This document shows positions 1 through 11,800 of a stretch of DNA of 64,000 nt, piece after piece. Made by a program: the position numbers and the translations under genes. The notes under the pieces were generated by a model. That model had not been told where the DNA came from. It worked only from the letters and a program-made list of their open reading frames with translations, and ran no database searches. The stretch spans positions 21,652,425 through 21,716,424 of the forward strand of contig NC_054751.1 of assembly GCF_018143015.1 (NCBI RefSeq), read 5' to 3'. This stretch comes from Lytechinus variegatus (Eukaryota > Echinodermata > Echinoidea > Temnopleuroida > Toxopneustidae). Position 1 is the first letter of the stretch, and each line of letters begins with the position of its first letter.

Positions 1-182
1 ATGACAATCGTCAGACATACATCTTCAAACATATACATACAAGATAGATGATTATACCTCACGGATCAACACGGCAATGCCGGCATGATCCGGGGAGGTC
101 CGGGATAGTTTTGCCCCAGATGACTGTGAACACGGCATCAACACGGCAGCACGGATCTACACGGATCATGCCGGCAGAGCAC

Positions 183-287
183 GTCGTCAACACGGACCAA
201 TACGTCAGCAACACGGACCTACACGTCAGCTACACGGACCACCACGTCAGCAACACGGATCTACACGTCAGCAATACGGACGAACAC
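183..287. repeat. 21-bp minisatellite, five units
   Basis: Five consecutive 21-bp units with consensus gtcagcaacacggacctacac start at 183, 204, 225, 246 and 267. Upstream sequence from about 60 carries looser cacgg-containing relatives. Because 21 is a multiple of three, the array is open in one frame and reads as a VSNTDLH heptad. This is a by-product of the unit length, and there is no other coding sign. Confidence 0.8.
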
Positions 288-317
288 GTCAAATGCGTTA
301 TCCATTGAGCAAGCATA

Positions 318-1004
318 TTCCCCATAGAGATTACACGTAAGCAAGTTTGAGAATTACAATTCAAATTTTGCAAGCGATATACGGGCATGATCCCGGCATC
401 TGATCAAAAAATGGAGCGCACACTTCCGAAAGCTTAGAATCTCAGCTACAACATATCGAAAGCTCAGAGAAAACTGACATGAAACAATGGAGATATGGAT
501 CACGAAATAGAGGAATGTCGAATCTAGTTTTGAGAAAAAGTCATGTCCCATAGAGATTACACGCAAAACACATGTGATATGAAAAAAGCAATTATAATCT
601 GTTTTATCTTGCTAAATTTAAACTTTTATACCTTTTAATTATCATAAAGGATCATGTAAGAAGTGGCAAAAAGAAAAAAAAGTGAAAAAAAATCATCTTG
701 TTCACCCCAGGACTCGAACCCGCGCCCTTTAGAAAGCAGTCAAAGCCACGATATTCCCCATAGAGAATACACGTAAGCAATTTTGAGAATTACAAGTCCA
801 ATTTTGCAAGTGAAATACGGGCATGATCTCGGCATCTGATCAAAAAATGAAGTGCACACTTGCGAAAGCTTAGAATCTCAGCTACAACATACTAAAAGCT
901 TAAAGAAAACTGACAAGAAAAAATGGAGATATGGCTCACGAAATAGGGGAATGTCGAATCTGGTTTTGAGAAAAAGTCATGTCCCATAGAGATTACACGT
1001 AAAA
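318..1004 (+). repeat. Direct duplication of a ~250-bp segment (318-567 and 754-1004)
   Basis: Both segments start with ttccccatagaga and end with catagagattacacg plus a few A/T-rich bases. They match along almost their whole length with scattered substitutions. The phrase gtcccatagagattacacg also closes each copy, so the unit has related short repeats at its two ends. The 186-bp spacer holds a tRNA-like fragment. No coding frame is shared by the copies. Confidence 0.75.
700..755 (-). repeat. tRNA-like fragment, probable SINE remnant
   Basis: On the minus strand gggttcgagtcctgg matches the internal B-box of RNA polymerase III promoters (GGTTCGANTCC). No complete cloverleaf can be drawn, so this is probably the head of a decayed tRNA-derived SINE and not a tRNA gene. 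Confidence 0.35.
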
Positions 1005-1076
1005 TGAGGAAAAATGACATGCCTCTTTTCATCGCTGTTTTACGCAATGATGCGTTTCTCAAAACGAATAATCATG

Positions 1077-1668
1077 TTAAAGGAGAATGAAACCATTGGA
1101 ACAAGATAGCTTGTGTGAAAACAGAAAAATCAAAGAAACAGATCAACGAAAGTTTGAGAAAAATCGGACAAATAATGAGAAAGTTATGAGCATTTGAATA
1201 TTGCGATCACTAATGCTATGGAGATAGCAAATTGGCAATGCGACAAAGATGTGTGATGTCACTTGTGAACATCTCTCCCCATTACTTTAGTATATATTTC
1301 ACTTGAATTGCCTCTTTTATCACATCTACCCATAGATCATGTGTTCTTTTTACATGAGGGCATGTAATACATATTTTTTAAGAATATATTATGGATACAG
1401 AGTTTGTATCATCATAATAAAAAGCAAAAAGAGACATTTTGAGGGTATTTTATAGTCCACCAAAGGGAAAGTTGTTCATCAGTGACATCACACATCCTTG
1501 TCGCATTGCCAATGTGAGGATCTCCATAGTCTTAGTGATTGCAATATTCAAATGCTCATAACTTTCTCACTATTTGTCCGATTTTTCTCCAACTTTCTTT
1601 ATTCTTTTTCTTTGATTTTTCTGTTTCTACACAACCCTATTTGTTCTAAAGGTTTCATTCCCCTTTAA
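1077..1668. mobile_element. 592-bp foldback MITE with TTAA ends (copy 1)
   Basis: The two arms of about 205 bp are imperfect inverted repeats around a ~180-bp centre. The termini read TTAAAGGAGAATGAAACC and, reversed, TTAAAGGGGAATGAAACC. A second full copy lies at 61572-62163 and has exactly the same length. TTAA at both ends suggests TTAA-specific integration of the piggyBac type. No open frame is present, so it must be mobilised by a transposase encoded elsewhere. Confidence 0.85.
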
Positions 1669-1669
1669 C

Positions 1670-2660
1670 TAAGGAGAAAGAGTACATTCTAAACTACAAC
1701 ATATCGAAATCTGGGCGAAAAACGATCTATATTCGAGAAGTTACAACCAAATTTGCATAAATTTGATGACGTCATTTTTGAAAAAATGAAATTTTTAGTT
1801 TAGGCGCCATTTTGATGACGTCACGATATAATTTAGGGACAATGGTGACATGAAATCAAATGTACAACTCATACTCTATCGATATATCAAAAAAAAATTG
1901 GGGGTCAATAGACTATTTAAAGAGCTACAGTGAATTTTCAATAGGCATGTTTTCGCCCATATATGGCCTATAGTGAGAGCTCGCGCGCACACGTGCTGCA
2001 AACTTTAACGGGTGTTAATTTCGTTATTAGTGGTCGTAGAAGGTTGATCAAGGTATCAAATTGTTCAGAATTTCATTATCAATGCAAAGATGTAAAAAAA
2101 AAGGTGTTTCTGCGTTGCGTTAAAGCGTTACGCGAGGAAGCGCGCGCGCATCTGTGCGCGCGCGCAAAATTTTGAAATGCTTACAATGACCTGAAACATA
2201 CTCTCGTTTGGTCAAAAAGTGATTTTGAGCATTTTAAAATTTTGACGCACGCGTACGCGCGCATCGTGACCTTCAGGTGACCTTTGATGACATGATTTGA
2301 TGACCCTTGACCTGAACTTAGTGTGATGTTAATTTGATTGATTTTTGATAATTGATAATGGGGATATGATTGATAATGTGATTTTACAAAATGGCGCCTA
2401 GATGACGTCATCATGACCTGATGACCTTGAAAAGCTTCACTGCACGTGTCCATGACAGATCCTATAGATGACATGAAATTCAATGAAATTGACCAAGTCC
2501 ATTTTGAGATAACTTGGCGACAAGAAAATCCGTAAAAATAAATAAATAAAGAAATAAATAAGAAAATTCTGACGAAATTAAGAGGTGATCTGTCATAGAC
2601 AGACCACCTAAAAAGGTAAAAGATATCGTCATATCGATTTTACTTGCTAATTTCCACGTG
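1670..2660. repeat. Dispersed repeat region with alternating GC tracts
   Basis: This region has several tgacgtca palindromes (around 1767, 1813 and 2403), gcgcgcgc runs near 1980, 2140 and 2250, and repeated tgacctgatgacctt phrases near 2280 and 2410. Open frames here are short and overlap the low-complexity tracts. I read it as old repeat sequence; no gene is supported. Confidence 0.4.
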
Positions 2661-4654
2661 TTCTTCATGATTAAGGTCTACTTTTATTCGCATAATTATT
2701 TCAAAGTTCTGCGCAAATCATTTTTCACCAACTTTTCAAAACTAAGTGGTGCTCACTCAAGCGGAAATATTTTTCGACAGTTATATCGTCATTTGCTTAA
2801 ATGGATCTGTACCAATGCTAAAATGTGGAAAAATCGTCAGGATATTACAAATATAGAATTTTACAGGATTTTTTCTAATAGTAAACTTTTTTTTGATACG
2901 CACTGTATAGCAAATTCAGAAGGAGTCAAATTTGCACACGTCTGTTTTATATTTTTCCACAAGTCTATGAAAAAAACATAATTACACTTACTGTACACAT
3001 GTAATACATTTTGGATCACATATATGAAGGCACCTTTAGCAAGAATAAATTAATTAGAATGATAGCGATTTCATGAAATCTGTTTTTAAAACTACATGTG
3101 AATTACTTTTCTTGTTAGTAGTGGTATTCTACCCTAAATAGCAGAATTATGATCAGCATAAAAGAGAGTGTGCATTGACTGCTATCTACTTCAACTTTTT
3201 GATGATGGTATTGCAGTAATGTTTCATAAGTAAAACTGATACCAATTATCAATGACATGTCAAATAAAACAACATAGGTAACATATGCGTCTAAGTTACA
3301 TCCTTTCCTTAAATATTAAATCAAACTGTACAATCTATGTTCTGAAACCACCATCTTTATTTACTGTGGAAAGAGTAGTGGATTAAGACATCCTGTCCCC
3401 ATCAAATCCACCACACAAACTTCTGTCCTTGCACAACCCCAGTGATACTAAGCTCACCTCAGAACAACTCCAGGATGCAATCACATAACTACAACACTAT
3501 TTTTTCCAAATAAATAAATGTTTGGTACCGCAAAATCGTAAAAAAGCTTTAAAAACAGAAATACCGAAGCTTTTGACATGCACTCATCGGAGTAAAATCG
3601 CATGAATGACTAAAACGCAGGACAATTTTTCAAAATTAAAAAAATTGATTCCCTTTGATTTTTGGAGACGGTACCTGCATATAATTCTGATTGAATCTGA
3701 ATCAAGTAACTATACTCATATTTTGCAGGATTCATTTAAATAATTAATATAAATTTGCAAATTTTCAGTACAGTAGTGCTAATCCGAAAATCAGGAGCAA
3801 CACTACGAACTTTCAGCTCTTGCATGCAGCCTTGGTAAAGTTTTATTATTCTTTGAATTATTTTTTCTGATGCAAAGGCAAAAACTACAGGGGTAATCCC
3901 TGGCTTGCATGATTTGGATTGCTTTTTCTCAGACTTGTGTGATTCTGTCAATGATTCATTCTGCACCAGCACCATGATATCAATGATTATTGTGCAACAA
4001 CAATACCGTAGACCTGTAGACCTTTTGTTTTCTTCTGGGCTGCTGCCTGCTGTAGTGCCAATTAACAATTACCGGTACAATTTACATGTACATGTATGGT
4101 AGGGGGCCCTAATTCTATGCATCACTCATCGTGCATGCAGTTTTCAATGGCGATTCGTTTCTAAAGAGGCTGCAGTAAAATGCAGAGAAAACCCCCGACT
4201 GTTTGAAATTTTTAGTTATATTTGTTTCATATTATCCTTTTACAATATGAACATATTTCAAAAATTGAGGGACATGAGATACTATCGCGTGATTTGCGTG
4301 CTGTCGCCAAGCGGAGGACAAAGAAATCAAGATGGCGACGTAAACACGGCCGTAAGCTCTTCCCATTTTTTCAAAACAAATCTCTCGTTTTTTTAATGAA
4401 TTCTTCTTTAAAAATGAAATCAATATCGCAGAAATGTTGGAAATGAAGTTGGACCCCATGTACATGTTTTAGGGCTAGATCTTTTAGAGGGAAAGTAGAA
4501 TTCTCGGGGGTGAAAGTTTCTGGTTTTGTACCTGTTCATGGGGGAATATAGGTAGGGCTCCCAGGCATTAGTGGGGAGTGACCATACAGTACATGACTTT
4601 CACTCCCCCAGACGCCTCCAGGCTACCCCCCCCCCCATTATACATGTATGGCAG
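2661..4654. other. Non-coding, no supported feature
   Basis: AT-rich sequence with only short, compositionally unremarkable open frames, such as 2658-2981 in a T-rich tract. An aagatggcgacg stretch at about 4328 resembles a YY1 site, but the ATG in it meets a stop after two further codons. I see no splice-consistent coding sequence. Confidence 0.4.
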
Positions 4655-5271
4655 GGAGTCCAAACTTTGCGCGTGTCCATACTTCGCGGACGGTCATTAG
4701 CTAAAAAACTAGCCAATATCCTTAAAATCTGACATCAACGTGAAAAGCGACCTAAAATTACCCTTTGGTGAAAGTTTCTTTAGGATGAGTTCGGTATTCA
4801 TGAAAATATTGGCAAAAGATCGGCAAATTTGTCACGCGGCTAGCGCCCGTTTTGAAGAAATCAACAAGCATCACGATATCACCATTTTGCAAGCAGAAAT
4901 CATCAAAAATGTGAGTTAAATGTGGTACTAACCGATTCTATAGCATTTTGCCATCATTCTGTTATAAATATTTCACTTTTTGAGCTTGAGTTTTTGTTTT
5001 TATCTCCACAAAAGCTTTGGTGCGCGAAGTTAGGTCCCACTTTTTCCGAACGGTTTTCCAGCACAGCCCGCAATCGCCGATCGGAATAGAATTTTGAGAT
5101 CGCGAAACCCCTTGACCTACTTTACATTTTCGTCCATGATTTTATAGTTTACGATCTTGCCGTCAATGTGGTAACTATTTCTTGAATTCGTTTTGTATAA
5201 ATTACGAATATTTTGTGAACAAAATTAAGCCTGATGAATATTTTTGAAAAGTGCACGAAGTTTGGACACCC
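4655..5271. mobile_element. Putative TIR element, ~617 bp
   Basis: The left end gggagtccaaactttgcgc and the right end gcacgaagtttggacacccc are inverted relatives (core GTCCAAACTT). Related internal words (tccatacttcgcg, aagttaggtccc) occur inside. There is no coding frame. A target duplication was not identified, so the exact borders are tentative. Confidence 0.5.
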
Positions 5272-5299
5272 CATCATACAGGCTGAATACTTACCAGAG

Positions 5300-5879
5300 G
5301 TAGCCTAGCGTTGCTTGGTTGGATGGGCCGGGAATCGCTCGCGAGCTCGATTGATGACACCGCACTGCACTGGAGCCGGATAGGGCGCGTCGTCAAGTCA
5401 CTCAAGATTCAGGAAGAAGAGTTTTATTATCACGACTAAATCCTATTCAGGATAATATTTTTCATATTCATGAAGCCATAACGGATAGCTGTATAGTATA
5501 GTGAACGATACAAGCAACATTCGCAAGACTACATTCCAGATATTGCTATATTGTCTACGAATTGTACCAGCTTCAAATGTAATACGTCGATGCAAATTAA
5601 TGATGGTGGATTCTGTTTTTGTTTGTTTTCTTGTCACGTCTGGTTAGTCTTCGTCAAGAGTTGATAAAAATAAAATAGAGGTTGATTTTGTTTTTTTCAT
5701 TACAACAAAAAAAATCGACGAATCTGTTCAAAGAACTTTGCTTCATATTTTCATCATTGAATAAAAACATATGAAATATCACTTTATGTAATATATTATC
5801 GTCGAAAGGAATTAAAATGATCATATGAAGACGTCGATATAGACTAGGCACACGGGGAATTTCCCCCAGTTATTATCGC
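5300..5879 (+). promoter_or_regulatory. Probable promoter and 5' leader of the SIRT5-like gene
   Basis: The segment 5310-5400 is locally GC- and CpG-rich (gggccgggaatcgctcgcgagctcg and gcgcgtcgtc, for example) in an AT-rich setting, just upstream of the first SIRT5 exon. No TATA box is obvious. Sequence immediately before the start codon (ttcccccag at about 5860-5869) looks like a splice acceptor, so a non-coding upstream exon is possible. Transcription data would be needed to place the start. Confidence 0.3.
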
Positions 5880-8800
5880 ATGTGGTTATTAACAAGAGGA
5901 GGAATATCAGTTTTAGCACACTCGAGAAGGGCATCATTTTCCGGAAGTCGTATTCCTCGGCCTCGTGCGGTCTCTGGAGCCTTGAGAGATTTACTAAATC
6001 CGCTGCAAGAAATAAAAAGCTTCAAGATGGCTGCAACAGGGGAACAAAGATGGAACTCGGATAGTGCAGCTCTTCGCGAAGAAATCTCAAAGGCAAAACA
6101 CATCGTGTTTATGACCGGTGCTGGAGCTAGTGCCGAGAGTGGAGTACCAACGTTCCGTGGAGCGGGAGGGTTTTGGCGGAAGTGGCAAGCGCAGGTATAT
6201 GTAGATGGCAATGTTCTGTCAGTATGACTAAGTTAGTATCAATATTCTTAACGGGTACGTTAAAAGGTCAATTGAAGTTTATTTGGCTACTTTCAAAGTT
6301 CAAGAAATATTTATAAAAATTAGGATCATTGACATATACCGTGTGAGTAAAAAAAAATAATCGCTAGAGGGTATTCATTTGTCTCGCAATCTACTATGGT
6401 CAACAAGGAAATTCGTGATCACTCTCGCAAAAAGTGTTCACTGGCTTTCTAGGAAATTCGTGATCACTCTCGCAAAAAGTGTTCACTAGCTTACAAGTTC
6501 ACGAGCTTTCGAGTGCCGCTGCAACTCTTTATCAAGTGACAAGGATTGTCCGATATCGTACTGTATTTATACTAATCTCCAAGACCGTACGCAAAAAAAA
6601 ATATCATGAAAATGCATAAACATTATATGTCTGGAAAAAAGAAACGGCATCAACTCCCAATTAATTTAACATCTTATTTATGTGGTATGTGTAAATACTT
6701 GGATGATCAGGATTTATTCATTGCTCATTGCTGTGATGTAAATTTTGACTTTTGCCAAAGTAAAGGCATGACTGCCATGAATGAATCCAGATGCTAATAT
6801 GTCATAATTTGACAACTGACAAGTAACTGAAATGAGTTATTGAACATATTTTTGAATCCCTTTTCAATCAAATTAACTTGAGAATAGATACTCAAAAGTT
6901 TTTAATAAAAAAATAAAATGTAAATTATTAAAAAGGTGTTTTGAAATGCATGTTAATGCAACCAGTATCATTGCCATCATGCCTTACTTTGGTGTAAATC
7001 AAACTTAACATCGGGATTTGTGAGAGGTCAAGTATTTTTTACTCACACGGTAGTATTAGATCAGGATTGATGATTTTTCATAAGTTAGTGAAAGATATTT
7101 AACTGAAGAGTTATGTGTTAATCTGCAATCAAAGAATTCTAGTCTTTTACCACTCTGGTGACACTGATGTTTTTCATGAACATTTTTATATGATATAAGG
7201 GTGATGAGTGGTATCCTAAGTTTTATGCAAAGGTATGATTTTTTTTTCTAGCAACTTGCCACTCCAGAAGCATTTCAGGATAACCCTTCTCTGGTTTGGG
7301 AGTTCTACCATTACAGACGGGAAGTGATGATTACCAAACATCCAAACAAGGGCCACATTGTGAGTAAAGACAGTGGTTAGAGGTATCAGTACGATGGATT
7401 GAATCAGAAAGGGATGGTGTTTATTGGAATTTGAGATAAGATAGAAGTGGACGTAACTTAGGTGATGGAAAAGACATAGGCCTACACTGAAAAATGATGA
7501 TGAGGATGGCGACGATGATGAGGAGGAGGATGATGATGACGATGATGATGATAGTGATGATGATGATGACGATGATGATGATGATGATGGTGACGATAAT
7601 GATGATGAGGAGGAGGAGGAGGATGATGGTGATAGTGATTGTGATAGTTACAATGATGATGATGATGATAGTGATGATAATGGTGATATTGTTGGTGATG
7701 ATTGATGATGATGTGATAGTTAAGATATTTGTGATAGTTATAATGATGATAGTGGTGACTCATGGTGAGGATGATGATGATGATGATGAAGATGGTTATG
7801 GTGATGATGATGATAATGATGTTGGTGATGATGACAATGATGTTGGTGATGATGACAATGATGATCATCATCATCACCATTATCATCATCAGATGATGAT
7901 GGTGATGATAGTGATAATGATTGTGATGATGATGATGGTTATGATGATGATAATGATGGTCGATATAGATGATGATGGTGATAGTTATGATGATGATTGA
8001 TGATGGTGGTGATGGTGATGATTATGATGATGGTGGTGGTGGTGATATGATGATAGTGGTGGTAGTTTGGGATGTAGTTGGTGGCAGGGCAGTTGTGATT
8101 ATGCATTGTGACGGTGGTGTTATATTCGGCCATGATAATATGATTGTGTTGCTAATGGTGATGGTGATGCACATATGCAATGATTGGAATAATGATAGTG
8201 ATGATGAATTGATGATAAATAGGAGGGGGAGATGATTGATAATTAGATATATAAAATACAGGTTGATGACAGAGATGGAAGAAATGGAGGGGTGTTGATG
8301 TGATTATGATATATGATGTATTATCTGCAAGCGTTTTCAATGACTTGCAATCTTGAAAATTGTTAAATATGTCATCAATCACACCCTCTGCTCCATTTGA
8401 CATTGGTTGTAATTAAAAAGTAATACAATGTTGCTCAATAGTTATATTTTTGTTGTCAATTAAAAATATTTAAATAAATTGGTGAGCTTTCAGTAAATGG
8501 CATCTGCTGATGTTGCTATTTCTTTTAATTTTCCCCCAGGCTATTGCAGATTTTGAGAAACGTCTAAGTAAGCAGGGTCGAAGAGTAGTAGTCATCACCC
8601 AAAATATAGATGAACTTCATCGACAAGCTGGTTCAACCAATCTTATAGAGATGCATGGTAAGATTTATTTTTCAGCTGTTAAATTATTCTTATGTTCTTC
8701 TGATCACTGCTTTTTTCTGGTTTTATTTTGAAGCTAAAAAAAAATTTCCTTCTGATTTTTTTTTCTATGTTATTTTTTTCAAAATTTAATTTTATATGCT

Positions 8801-11800
8801 ATGAGTTTTTAGTGAACTGACAGTTGTGAACTAATGCATTCCTTTGATATACATGTATTTTCATTCCTAAAAAAGAAGAGTAAATGTATGAACAGATTCC
8901 TTACATAGATTAATTAAGGCATTTATTTTTACCATCTCCATTTTATGAAAATAGTATAAACAGTTATTTCATTAAGCTTTAAAAATTCAAGGAAAGAAAT
9001 CAGATGAGAAAAGGCTTTATCATGAAACTATTTTGATATTGAAGTTCTGACTGCAGTATTGATGATACAATGATTTCCTTGTATATTAATATTGATAGTG
9101 TAACAATATTAGCCTGTTAATGATTTCAATTCAATATTTGAGTCAATCTATTTTTGCTTCATCAAAAAAATGTGCTTCATTGTAATTAATTAGAACATCT
9201 TAACAAGTCTGTTTTTAGCAGGAATTCCACTCATTGTCTTTCACAGTATCTTTATGGTTTTCCCATTATTATGTGTATAAATGCCAAAATGATGGGTATA
9301 TTATATTATTACCCGTATCAGACATCTGAGCTGGTCATTTACAAAACCGTATTGCCCTAGATTCATAAATATCGGGAAGGGATAGGTATATCATTTGTAT
9401 TTTCCTCGGTCTCAATGCGCTTATTTACTTTGCATGCAGAGACGACGCAAAATATACCTTTGTATTTTCCCTGGTCTCACATCCAGGCATTTGAAGATGC
9501 GTACAAAGAGATACGCTTCATAAGGATCTGCGCACCAACAATATACGTCATAATAAAGACATCACTGGATCCGAGCGCTTGCAAGTACGTCATAATGGTA
9601 AAGTGCAGAGCCTAGACCCTTATATTATTAAGCCACATTAGAACTATTTTAAAAAGAAATATCACCATTATCACGATTTTTGCTCTAGATATCTGATTTG
9701 GATGATAATAAAGATATTGACTGGCTCTTCTTTCGGGGAACATCAAATATATTGCCCTTAAAAGACCCATATTGCCCTCGTCTAAAGACTCGGGCCAATA
9801 TGATTCTTTTGCTGGCAATATATTTGATGTTCCCCTCAAGGCCAGTCAATATTATATGAATATGAAATAGATAATCAGTGATAGGTCAATACGCCATCAC
9901 GTGACCATAGCTGCGAGGATCACATTTGTTATATTCTGATTTTGACATCACCTCAGTGAATATAACTGTGTTCTATCGTCAATTGTGGCGTTATATTCAC
10001 TAAGGTGACGTCACTCGCTGCATACAAGTTGCGTAATCAAGCATTTTATTTGATGTACGTGCTAGTGTTAGCGCATCGATTGCATGAAGAGCGTGCTTGA
10101 TGTATTTTTTTAAAAAGTTGTCTTATGACGTAGAGCCAGATGATGAATGCAATCCCTGATGGCGAATCCACATAGGCTATATAATATAACAGATATTGCC
10201 TGGTCTATCGTTTTAATAAATAACCTTTCAACTCCCCTCCTAAGCTATATTTTTCCCTCGGGAGAATATTTTCCCTCAGAGCTGCGCGCTTCCGGCAAAA
10301 TATAATCCCTTGGAAAAATACAACTCCGTCGGGGAGAGGAAATGTTATATTCAAACTCTAGATAGGCAATATCTGTATATTATCAGCAAGGAGATGCATA
10401 GTGCGATTTCCTGTAGAAAAACACGGTTGAGATTATTGCTAAGGTGCCTTTTGTGTTTCCTACCTTTCAGGATCTCTCTTTAAAACTCGCTGTCTGAAGT
10501 GCCAGCATGTTGAAGAGAATAGGAACAGTCCCATTGTCCCTGCCTTGGCTAATAGAGGGTAAGTCATTAAATGGCTTCAAAATAGTTTGTAAATGTAGTA
10601 TTATATTTTGGATATACCCTCCTGAATTTGTGTCAATCAATGTAGTTTTTTAGTTTTAAACTAAGCAATATGTACTTAAAGGTCATGTCCACCCCAGAAA
10701 ACAGTTAATGTAAATAAATAGAGAAAAATCAAACATGAAGAAAGCTGAAAACTTCTTCAAAATCGGATGTAAAATAAGAAAATTATTACATTTTCAAGTT
10801 TTGCTTATTTTTCACAAAACGGTTCTATGCTTAACTCAGTGATATGCAAATGAGAGAGTCGATGATGTCACTCACTATTTCTTTTGTTTTTTATTGTTTG
10901 AATTATACAATATTTAAATTTTTATGAATTTGAAAATTAGGACCTCCTTGCCTGAACCATAAATTGTTCAAATAATGAAATTGCACGTGTTCAGGGAGGA
11001 ATGAAACTTCGTTTCACATGACAATGACGAGAAAATAAAAATATTTCATATTTCATATAATAAAATGCAAAAGAAATAGTGAGTGGGTGATGTCATCGGT
11101 CCCCTTGAACAGGATGTGCATATAACTGTTTTGTGAAATTAAGCGAAACTTTTCTTTGGTTATGATGACTATACACAGGTTTGTTAGATCGACAGCCAAG
11201 GTTGCCAACGGCAATCTGTTTTATTTTGTCATTCAAATAATTGTGACACCAACTCAATGAATATGAAATCTTTAACACATAATGGTTTGATTCTTTTTTC
11301 TTTTCTTTTTTTTCTGTCTCTACCAGTGAGCCTGATGTTGATGCAGATTCATCTCGCATACCCGAGGATCAGTTACCAAGGTAACAAGTTACATTTGGAC
11401 TACTGTTACACTAATTTGATTGCTATTTTGAATAGGCCTATAATATTATCAATCCTTTCGGTTGAAACAGTGCAACATGATGCACTGGTGGATCCAGGGG
11501 GCAAAGCCGGCCCATGCTCCCCTTTTGAGAGCCATTATCAAAATTTGTAATGTAAATATACAATTTTTACCTAAGTTTCCCCCCCCCTTGAAAGTGAGGA
11601 CCTTTTTTTAGCCTTTCAACATTTTTTGCTGACAAAAAGACCTGTTTTTAGGTGAAAACTTTTTTTTTTTTTCTTTTTTTTTTTGGGGGGGGGCTTGTCA
11701 AATTTTCATCAGAAAAAAGTGCCCCCCTTTTTGGAAATTATGGATCTGCCCTTGCATGATGTTAAAGTCAACCTCATCTACCATTGATAACAATACTCGG

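Noticed and set aside
183..287. CRISPR-like array or repeat protein
   Set aside because: The 21-bp units abut with no spacers, and the heptad peptide is explained by the unit length.
5873..6211. 112-codon minus-strand frame overlapping SIRT5 exon 1
   Set aside because: It is the antisense shadow of a well-supported coding exon.
7482..8235. Long Asp-, Met- and His-rich open frames on both strands
   Set aside because: They are translations of an imperfect GAT/ATC repeat within a SIRT5 intron and have no non-repeat sequence.
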